From JAMZMI01 sp047632435 (GTDB lineage: Bacteria; Bacteroidota; Bacteroidia; Cytophagales; Cyclobacteriaceae): a stretch of DNA of 64,000 nucleotides. The DNA lies in contig JBLICU010000001.1 in assembly GCA_047632435.1 (NCBI GenBank), positions 1-64,000 on the forward strand, given 5' to 3'. Of this stretch, positions 26,453 through 34,804 are shown one piece after another (position 1 is the first letter of the stretch; each line of letters starts with the position of its first letter). The translations under genes were made by a program, and so were the position numbers. Under the pieces are notes generated by a model, which worked only from the letters and a program-made list of their open reading frames with translations, searched no databases and was not told the DNA's origin.

Positions 26453-28633
26453 TTATGGGGATCTTTGTATGATGATTTTTGATTGGTATAATTGATCCTC
26501 AGATCCTACAGTAATAACATAGATGCCGTTTTTTAGCATGGTAATATCAATATCTGTATTCCCGATTTCAGAAGGATGTGTCTCAATCAATTTTCTTCCC
26601 TGAATGTTTGTGATGTAGATTCTTGTATGTTCATTGAATGATTGGTTTGAGCTCACCCAAATATGTGTTGAGGCAGGATTAGGATGAATATTGATTGTGT
26701 AGGATTGGTCTTTTTCTGTACTTAAAATGAAGGAAGAAATTTCCAGTTTCACTGGATCTGAGACACAATTGTTGGCGTCCGTTTCTGTCACGATCAAAAT
26801 CCAGGGAAATTCATCCCAAATGACCAGAACCGAGCTGGTGCCTTGCCCTATAATCACAGATCCATTGGTTGCCTCCCAAAAATATTTACTTCCTGTATTA
26901 GAAGGGTAGCTGTAGGTATGTGGTTCTTTGGGGCTTTTATTCGTTTCACCAGTGATTTCATAGGTGGGTGGATACCAGCATGATCCATCGTCTTCAGTAG
27001 CGTGGGGGTCGAAGGTACAGGAGCGGAGGTCAGTGCATCCCTCAATCTCCAACTCATCACAAACGCCATCTTGATCTTTGTCGTTCTTGCAGCCATCGCA
27101 ATCATAATAAGTGGTAGCTAATCTGCAGGTTCCATTATCTGCAGTGGCCAATGGATTGTAGTTACATGAAGTTGGATCAGTACATCCTTGAGTCGTTTCT
27201 ACAATGTGTAGGATTTGATTGGCAGCTACATCAGTTATTTCGGTGATGTTGCCAGACGGCCAGTCAACAATTACTTTTTCCACAATTTCATTTTCACCCA
27301 AACCGAAAAACTGTCTGTAGCTGAGCTGCGAGCAAAAACTTTCTCCACATGCTACTCGGCGTTTGAATATTCTACCTGAAAAATACACAGTGATTATTGC
27401 GCCAATTCCGGACTTATTCGAAATGGTACCTTCTAAATCCACCATCAGGTAATTGTTTGAGCTGAAATTATTTTCCCAAAAGGTGTTCATTCCTGCACCA
27501 GTACCTGTCAGAGTCATACTGTTTTTGACCAGATCCAGGTATCCATCTCCATTGTAATCACCTGTTGCAAATCCATTATTAAAGAAACCATCACTTTGAA
27601 AGCCCCACCCATTGTTTACGCGCCTGAATGGCAACCCATTACCTGGATTCTCAAACATATAATTAACCTGCCCACCCACAATGTGTAGGTCCAAATCAGT
27701 ATCATTGTCCGCATCAAAAAAAATAGCCCCGAATGTGAGACTTCTCACAAACAATCCCATCTCCTCTGCAACGTCAGTAAAGGTGCCGTCCTGGTTGTTT
27801 CGGAGAAATGCTGTGCCTTCACGGGTGTTGGTTACATAAATATCAAACCAGCCATCTTCATTGTAATCAGTGACTGTGGCTGTCATAGAATTCATTTTTT
27901 GGTTGGTATTGCTGATGATTGAGACATCTGTGAATGTGCCATTTCCATTATTTCTTAAAAGCTGATTTCCTTGTTCCCAATCTTGAGCCAGGAATATATC
28001 TGACCAACCGTCGTTATTGTAATCAAAACTTGTCATAGTTAGCACACTATTACCCTTTCCTTTCAGTCCTGCTCGGATCGTTAAATCATCAAAAGAATTA
28101 CCTTGATTGTTTTTATATAGTTGTATGAAACCTTCATTTTCTTTAGTTCGATATGTGACGAACAAGTCAACCCAGCCATCCCTATTATAGTCAATCCAGT
28201 GTGCAGTGAAGGTAAGTTGATCCAGGCTTTCTATGCCCATAGCTGTGGTTGCATCTTCAAACTGAAGGTAAGTTGTTTGACGATAAAGCTTGTTTTCATT
28301 AACGGATGTCAAAAAAAGATCCAGTAGTCCATCATTGTCATAATCAATCCAAAGTACTTGTTTGGTTTCAGTGGTATCATTGACCAATGGTGATAATTCG
28401 GTAAATCCATTTCCATTATTCAAATGAAAGCGGACATGCTCGCCTGGACCGCTGGTGAAGGTCAGGTCATCCAACCCATCCTGATTGAAGTCCGCAAAAC
28501 TTACTCCGCCACCATAATCATCGGTTTTGAAGTCATAATTGATACCCAACGATTCTCCTATTTCGGTAAAACCTTGAGCCAAACCAACAGCGGCATATAA
28601 GAATGAAATACATGCAATTCCGAAGGCTTTCAT
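26453..28633 (-). CDS. FG-GAP/VCBS repeat protein with ASPIC/UnbV domain and type IX sorting domain
   Basis: 726 residues. After a signal peptide (CISFLYAAVGLAQG) come at least six VCBS/FG-GAP blades, each with an acidic calcium-type loop (DFNQDGLDD, DYDNDGLLD, DYNRDGWVD, DYNNDGWSD, DYNEDGWFD, DADNDTDLD). An ASPIC/UnbV domain follows (KSGIGAIITVYFSGRIFKR ... FGLGENEIVEKVIVDWPSG). Then come two CTDPTSCNYNPLATADNGTC-like Cys motifs, a PKD-like segment and a YPNP-type sorting domain (IHPNPASTHIW). It is a secreted beta-propeller, probably glycan- or protein-binding. Its ATG overlaps the PfkB gene's stop by 4 nt. Confidence 0.87.
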   Translation of the reverse strand: MKAFGIACISFLYAAVGLAQGFTEIGESLGINYDFKTDDYGGGVSFADFNQDGLDDLTFTSGPGEHVRFHLNNGNGFTELSPLVNDTTETKQVLWIDYDNDGLLDLFLTSVNENKLYRQTTYLQFEDATTAMGIESLDQLTFTAHWIDYNRDGWVDLFVTYRTKENEGFIQLYKNNQGNSFDDLTIRAGLKGKGNSVLTMTSFDYNNDGWSDIFLAQDWEQGNQLLRNNGNGTFTDVSIISNTNQKMNSMTATVTDYNEDGWFDIYVTNTREGTAFLRNNQDGTFTDVAEEMGLFVRSLTFGAIFFDADNDTDLDLHIVGGQVNYMFENPGNGLPFRRVNNGWGFQSDGFFNNGFATGDYNGDGYLDLVKNSMTLTGTGAGMNTFWENNFSSNNYLMVDLEGTISNKSGIGAIITVYFSGRIFKRRVACGESFCSQLSYRQFFGLGENEIVEKVIVDWPSGNITEITDVAANQILHIVETTQGCTDPTSCNYNPLATADNGTCRLATTYYDCDGCKNDKDQDGVCDELEIEGCTDLRSCTFDPHATEDDGSCWYPPTYEITGETNKSPKEPHTYSYPSNTGSKYFWEATNGSVIIGQGTSSVLVIWDEFPWILIVTETDANNCVSDPVKLEISSFILSTEKDQSYTINIHPNPASTHIWVSSNQSFNEHTRIYITNIQGRKLIETHPSEIGNTDIDITMLKNGIYVITVGSEDQLYQSKIIIQRSP

Positions 28634-29556
28634 TTCAATATTCCTTTTTTGATCTGATTTTCAAAGAGTTTTTGTACATCTGATTTATTGAGCATGCCTA
28701 GCTCTTCTTTTAGACAATTAGCCGCTCCACATGCTGCACCCATATAGGCAATGCCTTGGTGGCCTAATGCTTTCATATGTCCAGCCAGAATACCAGCAAC
28801 TAAGCAATCCCCCGATCCTATGGTGCTGATCACATCATCTATTATTGCTAATGCCTTAAATTCCCCATCATTGGTGACTAATGCTAGTCCTTTGGAGCCA
28901 TCTGTGATTGCGGCCTCACTGCAATATGTCAATATCATTTTCTTAGAGGATTCAAAGTCAGTATTGAAGTGCTCCGCGATCTCCTTACGGTTAAGATGGA
29001 CACCAAATGGGTTTTTAGCTAAAGCATTTTTCAGCTGGATTCCAGTACAATCGACGTATGTTTTGATGCTATTTTTTTGTGCCAAAGAAACAATTTGTGC
29101 ATAGCCATCTTCAGGGCTTCCCTTGGGCCAAGACCCACAGAGTGCAACCATGCTGTATTGGTTGAGTGTCTCTTTTATTTGCCCAATTAACTGATCGAAT
29201 TGCACACGTGTAATGTTTGGGCCTGGGCCTAAAATTTCTGTATCGTCAAAATCATTATCTGATTTGATGGTATAGCAGATCCTAGACCAGTCTGCTAAAT
29301 CGGGCCCAATGAAGTTAATCTTTGGGTAGTACTGGGAGCAGGATTTTTTGATCCAGGAGCCAGTTTCTCCACCCCAAAATCCAGCAATAGTTACCGGAAT
29401 TTCTAATTCAGCAAGAGCCATTGCCACATGGAGGCCTTTTCCACCAGGATATCGATCTTCTCTTTTTATTCTGTTGGGAATACCATTGGAAAACCCATCG
29501 ATCCATGCATAGGTGTCAATAGATGGGTTAGGGCATACAACTAGAATTCGTTTCAT
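28630..29556 (-). CDS. PfkB-family kinase, 1-phosphofructokinase/tagatose-6-phosphate kinase type
   Basis: 308 residues. The N-terminus VVCPNPSIDTYAWIDG and GGKGLHVAMALAEL match the FruK/LacC branch of PfkB kinases, and the C-terminal catalytic motif reads STIGSGDCLVAGI, with Gly-Ser-Gly-Asp in place of GAGD and the base Asp kept. This branch phosphorylates fructose 1-phosphate or tagatose 6-phosphate. With AgaS and the aldolase in the same locus, tagatose-6-phosphate kinase is the best reading. It abuts the symporter stop and overlaps the FG-GAP gene by 4 nt. Confidence 0.8.
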   Translation of the reverse strand: MKRILVVCPNPSIDTYAWIDGFSNGIPNRIKREDRYPGGKGLHVAMALAELEIPVTIAGFWGGETGSWIKKSCSQYYPKINFIGPDLADWSRICYTIKSDNDFDDTEILGPGPNITRVQFDQLIGQIKETLNQYSMVALCGSWPKGSPEDGYAQIVSLAQKNSIKTYVDCTGIQLKNALAKNPFGVHLNRKEIAEHFNTDFESSKKMILTYCSEAAITDGSKGLALVTNDGEFKALAIIDDVISTIGSGDCLVAGILAGHMKALGHQGIAYMGAACGAANCLKEELGMLNKSDVQKLFENQIKKGILK

Positions 29557-31335
29557 CTAATTAATTTTTGGCCACAGCTTTTTGATGACAAAAGTGCAAA
29601 GGGTTGCAATAACAAAAAGGCTTATACCTACTATGTATTTGCCATATATGATCATTCCTGTTCCCATTAGGAAGGAGTAGACGCCTATAGTGCCTGCTAC
29701 CATGCAAAGAATACCTACAGGTACTTTCCATGTTTCTTCTTTTGCAGTTAGAAGGCCTGATTGCGCTGCTTGATCCGAGATTCGTTTCCATCCCGGACCT
29801 CCTGGGTTCACTTTATTGATAAAAGAAATCATCTTATCTAATGAAGTAGGAGCAGTTGTGAATGCTACAACCACCCATCCCACAGTAGTAAGGCCAACTC
29901 CAATTAATAATTCCTGCCATGCCGGGAATGCATCAAATCCTAACTTGGTATGAAGGACACCAAAATATATTGCTACCAAAAAACTAATAATCATAGCCGC
30001 TAATTCGGTTGCCGCATTTATCCTCCACCAAAACCATCTTAAGATGAAGATCAAACCAGTGCCTGCTCCAATTTGAAGAAGAATATTAAATGCACTTAGT
30101 GCATTGTCAAGTACCAACGCAAATAGCATTGTCAAAATCATGAGACCTACAGTTATTAATCGCCCCAGGTTGAGCATTTCTTTTTGAGATGCTTCTGGCT
30201 TCACGAAGCGCTTATAGAAATCATTAACGATGTAGGAGGCACCCCAATTAAGGTGGGTTGATATTGTCGACATATAAGCAGCAATTAGGGAGGTAACAAC
30301 CAATCCCAATAATCCTGCTGGAATAAATGTGAGCATTGCGGGATATCCTAAATCGTGATTAATAATGCTCTCCGAATCTGGGAACGCTGTTTTGAAACTC
30401 TCTAAATCAGGAAAAACAACAAGTGAACACAAGGCAACTATGATCCATGGCCATGGCCGAAGTGCATAGTGAGCTACATTAAAAAAAAGTACAGCTTTTA
30501 TAGAGTGATCCTCATTTTTAGCTGCAAACATTCGCTGTGCGATGTAACCTCCTCCACCGGGTTCGGCTCCAGGATACCAGACACTCCACCATTGCACCAG
30601 TAAAGGCATTAGGAATAGTACAACAAATACTTCTGGGTTAGACATGGATGGGAATAGATCCAATTTACCTACTACATTTTCATGTGTTAGTAGGTTGGTA
30701 AGGCCGCCAACTTTAGGGTGTCCTAGCGCCACGACTGCCGCAATGATGGAACCCAGAATAGCAAGGAAAAATTGAAGAAAATCAGTAATCACAACGCCTC
30801 TTAATCCACCGATAGAGCTATAAATTACTGTGATTGTCCCTGCAATTAATACCGTTTGCCAAGGGGCAAGACCCATGAGCACTCCTCCAATTTTAATGGC
30901 TGCTAGAGATACTGTAGCCATAATCATTACATTGAATACCAAACCAAGATAAATGGCACGAAATCCTCTTAGAAAACGAGATATTGTCCCACTGTACCGA
31001 AGTTCATAAAATTCCACATCCGTGATAACACCTGATTTTTTCCACAATCGAGCATATACGAATACCGTAAGCATACCCGTAAGAAGGAATGCCCACCAGG
31101 TCCAGTTACCTGAAACTCCATTCTGTCGGACTATATCAGTGACCAGATTTGGGGTGTCTGTAGAAAACGTAGTGGCCACCATGGAAACCCCCAAAATCCA
31201 CCAAGGCATTTTTCCACCTGCTGTGAAGTAATCATCAGAATTTTTTTTCCCCGCTTTTGCTGCCCATATACCTATGGCTAGAGAAATAATGAAAAAGCCA
31301 ATGACAAAGGACCAGTCCAGTAAGTTGAGGATCAT
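29557..31335 (-). CDS. Sodium/solute symporter (SSS family)
   Basis: 592 residues with about fourteen hydrophobic helices. The N-terminus LDWSFVIGFFIISLAIGIWAAKAGKKNSDDYFTAGGKMPWW and VATTFSTDTPNLVTDIVR are typical of the SGLT/SSS family, and WWINAATELA-type helices follow. It imports a sugar or amino sugar with Na+ across the inner membrane; the locus suggests galactosamine or N-acetylgalactosamine. It heads a four-gene operon with the PfkB kinase, FG-GAP/UnbV and haloperoxidase genes. A decayed copy lies at 56846-57397. Confidence 0.9.
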   Translation of the reverse strand: MILNLLDWSFVIGFFIISLAIGIWAAKAGKKNSDDYFTAGGKMPWWILGVSMVATTFSTDTPNLVTDIVRQNGVSGNWTWWAFLLTGMLTVFVYARLWKKSGVITDVEFYELRYSGTISRFLRGFRAIYLGLVFNVMIMATVSLAAIKIGGVLMGLAPWQTVLIAGTITVIYSSIGGLRGVVITDFLQFFLAILGSIIAAVVALGHPKVGGLTNLLTHENVVGKLDLFPSMSNPEVFVVLFLMPLLVQWWSVWYPGAEPGGGGYIAQRMFAAKNEDHSIKAVLFFNVAHYALRPWPWIIVALCSLVVFPDLESFKTAFPDSESIINHDLGYPAMLTFIPAGLLGLVVTSLIAAYMSTISTHLNWGASYIVNDFYKRFVKPEASQKEMLNLGRLITVGLMILTMLFALVLDNALSAFNILLQIGAGTGLIFILRWFWWRINAATELAAMIISFLVAIYFGVLHTKLGFDAFPAWQELLIGVGLTTVGWVVVAFTTAPTSLDKMISFINKVNPGGPGWKRISDQAAQSGLLTAKEETWKVPVGILCMVAGTIGVYSFLMGTGMIIYGKYIVGISLFVIATLCTFVIKKLWPKIN

Positions 31336-31387
31336 AGCGTTTTATAAGCTTAAGTGATGAAAAAGAAACCTAAAGGTAAATTAAAAC

Positions 31388-31434
31388 ATTCGAAAACTTG
31401 TTTTTGAATCAATTAAAAGTTTCGAAAACTTATT
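31388..31434. promoter_or_regulatory. Two copies of a TTCGAAAACTT operator-like motif
   Basis: ATTCGAAAACTTG (31388-31400) and AGTTTCGAAAACTTATT (31418-31434) repeat with a 32 nt period, about three helical turns. The second is an imperfect palindrome, AAGTTTCGAAAACTT. They lie between the divergent symporter and GH109 genes. A variant occurs at 40981 and another at 45711. Confidence 0.55.
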
Positions 31435-31500
31435 ATTTGTAAAAAAGAAATTAAATTGTAGCCTGAAAAATACGTGATCTTTTCCCAATAAAAATCTAAA

Positions 31501-32853
31501 ATGGACAGAAGAAATTTTGTAATCAAAACCACAGCCGGTGCAGCGATGGCATTGGTAGTTCCGCAATTCGCATTTGGCAAAGCCAGTCAAGATAAAATTC
31601 GTCTGGGGTTCATCGGGGTTGGAGCAAGGGGTACAGGCCAGCTTGGGCTAACCCTGCTTAGAAAAGATATTGTAGTGACTGCTCTGTGTGATATTGACCA
31701 AGACAGACTGTCGAAAGCAGCAGAAATGGTGATGGGAGCTGGGATGAAAAAACCTGCAACGTTTGGTGCCGGACCGTATGCCTATCAAGATTTGCTGAAA
31801 AGGGGAGATGTTGATGCTGTGATCATTTCCACACCCTGGGTCTGGCATACTCCCATGGCTGTTGATGCAATGGAGGCAAAAAAAGCAGTTGGTCTTGAAG
31901 TAGCTGGCGCTTTTGATATACAGGAATGCTGGGCGCTCGTGAATGCTTATGAGAAGACAGGCACGCCATTTATGATTCTGGAAAATGTGGCTTATAGGAG
32001 AGATATAATGGCCGTACTCAATATGGTGCGACAGGGCTTGTTTGGAGAGATCATCCATATGGAGGGAGGTTATCAACACGACTTACGACATGTGAAGTTC
32101 AACGACGGTCAGCAGCTCTATGGAGGGGGTGTGGAGTTTGGTGAGAAAGGCTACAGCGAAGCGGTTTGGCGTACAAACCACTCACTGAAAAGAAATGGAG
32201 ATATATATCCTACACATGGCCTGGGTCCAGTAGCGAACTATATAGATAATAATCGTGGCAATCGTTTCGTATACCTGACATCCACTGCTTCAAAAGCACG
32301 TGGATTGCATGAATATATTGTGAATCATCCCAAAGGAGGACCTGACCACCCCAATGCTGATCTGGAATTCAAGCTGGGAGATGTGGTCACTACGGTGATC
32401 AAATGTGCTAATGGCGAAACAATCATTCTGAGCCATGACACCAATCTACCGAGACCCTATTCGCTGGGTTTCCGAGTGCAGGGGACGAATGGCATTTGGA
32501 TGGATGTAAATAAAGGCATCTATGTAGAGGGTAAAAGTCCAGCCCATGAGTGGGAAAGCGATGCTGAATACATGAAAAAATTCGATCATCCACTTTGGAA
32601 GAAATACGAGGCTGACACGGAAGGTGCAGGGCATGGAGGCATGGATTTCTTTGTGATTCATGCATTTGTGGAAGCATTAAAGGGCAATGAACCTATGCCG
32701 ATGGATGTGTACGATGCGGCATCATGGGCAGCCGTAACTGTGCTGTCTGAACAATCTATTGCAGATGGAAGTGAGCCGGTACAATTTCCGGATTTTACCC
32801 GTGGTAAATGGATCAGTCGCAAGCCGATTTTTGGGTTTGATGATAGGTATTAA
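31501..32853 (+). CDS. GH109 family Gfo/Idh/MocA glycosidase, alpha-N-acetylgalactosaminidase-like
   Basis: 450 residues. A twin-arginine signal (MDRRNFVIKTTAGAAMALVV) suggests Tat export with bound NAD. The Rossmann motif is IRLGFIGVGARGTG. The signatures STPWVWHTPMAVDAM, ILENVAYRRDIMAVLNMVRQG, GGYQHDLRHVKFN, YGGGVEFG and RNGDIYPTHGLGP are those of GH109, whose known members remove terminal alpha-N-acetylgalactosamine through an NAD-dependent mechanism. It is monocistronic and divergent from the symporter, with the operator-like motif between. Confidence 0.9.
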   Translation: MDRRNFVIKTTAGAAMALVVPQFAFGKASQDKIRLGFIGVGARGTGQLGLTLLRKDIVVTALCDIDQDRLSKAAEMVMGAGMKKPATFGAGPYAYQDLLKRGDVDAVIISTPWVWHTPMAVDAMEAKKAVGLEVAGAFDIQECWALVNAYEKTGTPFMILENVAYRRDIMAVLNMVRQGLFGEIIHMEGGYQHDLRHVKFNDGQQLYGGGVEFGEKGYSEAVWRTNHSLKRNGDIYPTHGLGPVANYIDNNRGNRFVYLTSTASKARGLHEYIVNHPKGGPDHPNADLEFKLGDVVTTVIKCANGETIILSHDTNLPRPYSLGFRVQGTNGIWMDVNKGIYVEGKSPAHEWESDAEYMKKFDHPLWKKYEADTEGAGHGGMDFFVIHAFVEALKGNEPMPMDVYDAASWAAVTVLSEQSIADGSEPVQFPDFTRGKWISRKPIFGFDDRY

Positions 32854-32902
32854 CTTTTGATTTTACGAGTAGCGGCGGGTGATTTTGGTATGATATGGCT
32901 GA

Positions 32903-34351
32903 TCAATAGTAGATTTCGATCATGCCTAATTCACCTTGCATATCATGTGCTGTCAGTTCTATAGCTAGCAGTCCTTCGCTGATCTTCCAACCCTGAACCT
33001 CTATGCCGGAATTGCTTGATGTAACCTTGATTGGAATATTAGCTTTCCGAAATTTGATCACTTGTTTTCCGTATAGACAAAGTTCAATTTTTACTTCATT
33101 TTCCTTGAAAACAACATCAAAGATGTTGGAAGTGCCATCGTGCCAGATAATGTCAGAAAGTGTTTCAGACCCCATCTCATAATTAAGCATATATTGCTCA
33201 CTCATTAGCCGGGGCAGATAAAGAAAACCAAACCCTTGATCTTCATAGTAAGCTGGAAGCGTGTTCCCGTTGAGCTCAGCTTTTTGTATATGCTGTCCGT
33301 CGGACAAAGCTACTTTCAATACCAGATTCCCCGGAAAATCCCCACTAAGCAAATCAACAGGCATTTTTTGGTTATCAATTGATACAACGCCTTCAGTAAT
33401 TTCAGTAATGGTAACATATCGCTGATAAATCCACTGAGAATGCATCTGATGCGTGTTTTTAGCACAGTAGCGGTCTTTGGATTGCTGCACAGCCTGATAA
33501 TAAGCCGTCCATTGTGATGTGATTTCATCTTGTGATCCATTCTCACCAGCCAATAGGTTGGGCCAGTGGGTTTCGATATAGTCTGTGGTTTGATCCTGTA
33601 GCGGCACTTCGGGTAGTTTGCCTAATGCTGACCAGAGATTGCCATAATTGTAACGACTCATTACATGTACACCATGATCAAAGCCTCCACCTTGTGCCAA
33701 TGGCGGATGGCATTCGAGGATTTGTGTGAAGTCAGTATTCGCGAATCGTACACCATAGTCACCCAGCGCCTTGCCAAGGCTATATTCACCTTCAGGATTC
33801 CAGTAATAGCTATAAGCGCAAGGCACAAAGCTTTCGGGAAACGAATGGCCGTTTTCTTTAGAAATCCCATATTGATTCATGATCCGAACGAAGCAATCTA
33901 AATGCGTTCTGATCTCCGTTTCAGGCCAGGAATGATCGTCATCTGTATTGTACCATTCGGCGCGTCTTCTTATTCCAGCTTCAGGCCAATATTCATGACC
34001 TACGCCATGTAAACCAAATTCGATGAAGGCGGATTCCTTTTTTGCATAACCCATGATCTCCAGTTGAAGGTCGGAAATGTTGGATGTGTTATCCCATTTT
34101 TCACGCATATGGGTAGTGGTGGGGAAGTCTCCTAAAAAATTCTCCCGATCCATTTCTCCCAAAATAAACAATCCCTGAAGCCTGACACCCGCGTTCTTTG
34201 CGAGTGTTTTTACAGCTTCATAGTCCTGAAGAGTCATTTTACGATTGATACCCACTCGGTAGGGGCCATACCCATCCGTGCCATCGTTGTAGCCTAGCAT
34301 CCAGCCAAGATCATCTATGGCGATGGCAAAAGGACGAGGGAATATAATCAT
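32903..34351 (-). CDS. Polysaccharide-deacetylase-like protein, unknown substrate
   Basis: 482 residues without an evident signal peptide. The N-terminal FAIAIDDLGWML and the later EFGLHGVGHEYWPEAG recall the D-D and H-x-x-x-H metal-binding motifs of NodB-type carbohydrate deacetylases (CE4-like barrel). RFANTDFTQILE and GGGFDHGVHVMSRY continue the barrel. The C-terminal 150 residues look like a beta-sandwich. It could deacetylate GalNAc residues of the target glycan, or be a lyase- or glycosidase-like barrel protein. It is first in an operon-like run with the YHS, GH36, amidohydrolase and aldolase genes upstream on the same strand. Confidence 0.55.
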   Translation of the reverse strand: MIIFPRPFAIAIDDLGWMLGYNDGTDGYGPYRVGINRKMTLQDYEAVKTLAKNAGVRLQGLFILGEMDRENFLGDFPTTTHMREKWDNTSNISDLQLEIMGYAKKESAFIEFGLHGVGHEYWPEAGIRRRAEWYNTDDDHSWPETEIRTHLDCFVRIMNQYGISKENGHSFPESFVPCAYSYYWNPEGEYSLGKALGDYGVRFANTDFTQILECHPPLAQGGGFDHGVHVMSRYNYGNLWSALGKLPEVPLQDQTTDYIETHWPNLLAGENGSQDEITSQWTAYYQAVQQSKDRYCAKNTHQMHSQWIYQRYVTITEITEGVVSIDNQKMPVDLLSGDFPGNLVLKVALSDGQHIQKAELNGNTLPAYYEDQGFGFLYLPRLMSEQYMLNYEMGSETLSDIIWHDGTSNIFDVVFKENEVKIELCLYGKQVIKFRKANIPIKVTSSNSGIEVQGWKISEGLLAIELTAHDMQGELGMIEIYY

Positions 34352-34363
34352 GGATCTATGAAG

Positions 34364-34804
34364 TTATTGATGGGTCATTTCTGCCCAATTGTTGTTTGCG
34401 ATTTCAATGTTTTTTTCTTTTTCAGGCAACCAGCCATCGGTCACTGCTTTGTTGTAGTTGAGATAGAGTTTGCCATCATGAAACGTCCATGCGTTTTTCG
34501 GGCGGGTTTCGGCTTTATATCCTTCGCGCATTCCCCAGGCGCAATATCCTCCATATTGGGGGGCGTATTTTTCTGGATTAGCGATAAATAGGTCGCGATT
34601 TTCGTTAGATTCGAAACGCCAGGTGGCACTTTTCCAATCATACGTGATTTCACCTTTGGCTTTTTTGGGCTGACCCAAAGTAAAAAATGCCACCGGATCG
34701 TAACCATCAATAGCGACTCCATTTGTCTGGCAGATTTCAGGTTCATTTTGGCCATAAGCCCATGACGCTATGAATGTCAGAAGGATAAAGGATATAAGTT
34801 TCAT
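34364..34804 (-). CDS. Secreted YHS-domain protein
   Basis: 146 residues. A signal peptide (ILLTFIASWAYGQ) is followed by a YHS-type domain: AIDGYDPVAFF, SATWRFESNENRDLFIANPEKYAPQYGGYCAWGM. YHS domains often bind metal; here Cys residues in CQTNG and GGYCAWG are kept. It starts inside the end of the GH36 gene (4 nt overlap). Its part in the locus is unclear; a metal chaperone for an exported enzyme is one possibility. Confidence 0.8.
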   Translation of the reverse strand: MKLISFILLTFIASWAYGQNEPEICQTNGVAIDGYDPVAFFTLGQPKKAKGEITYDWKSATWRFESNENRDLFIANPEKYAPQYGGYCAWGMREGYKAETRPKNAWTFHDGKLYLNYNKAVTDGWLPEKEKNIEIANNNWAEMTHQ

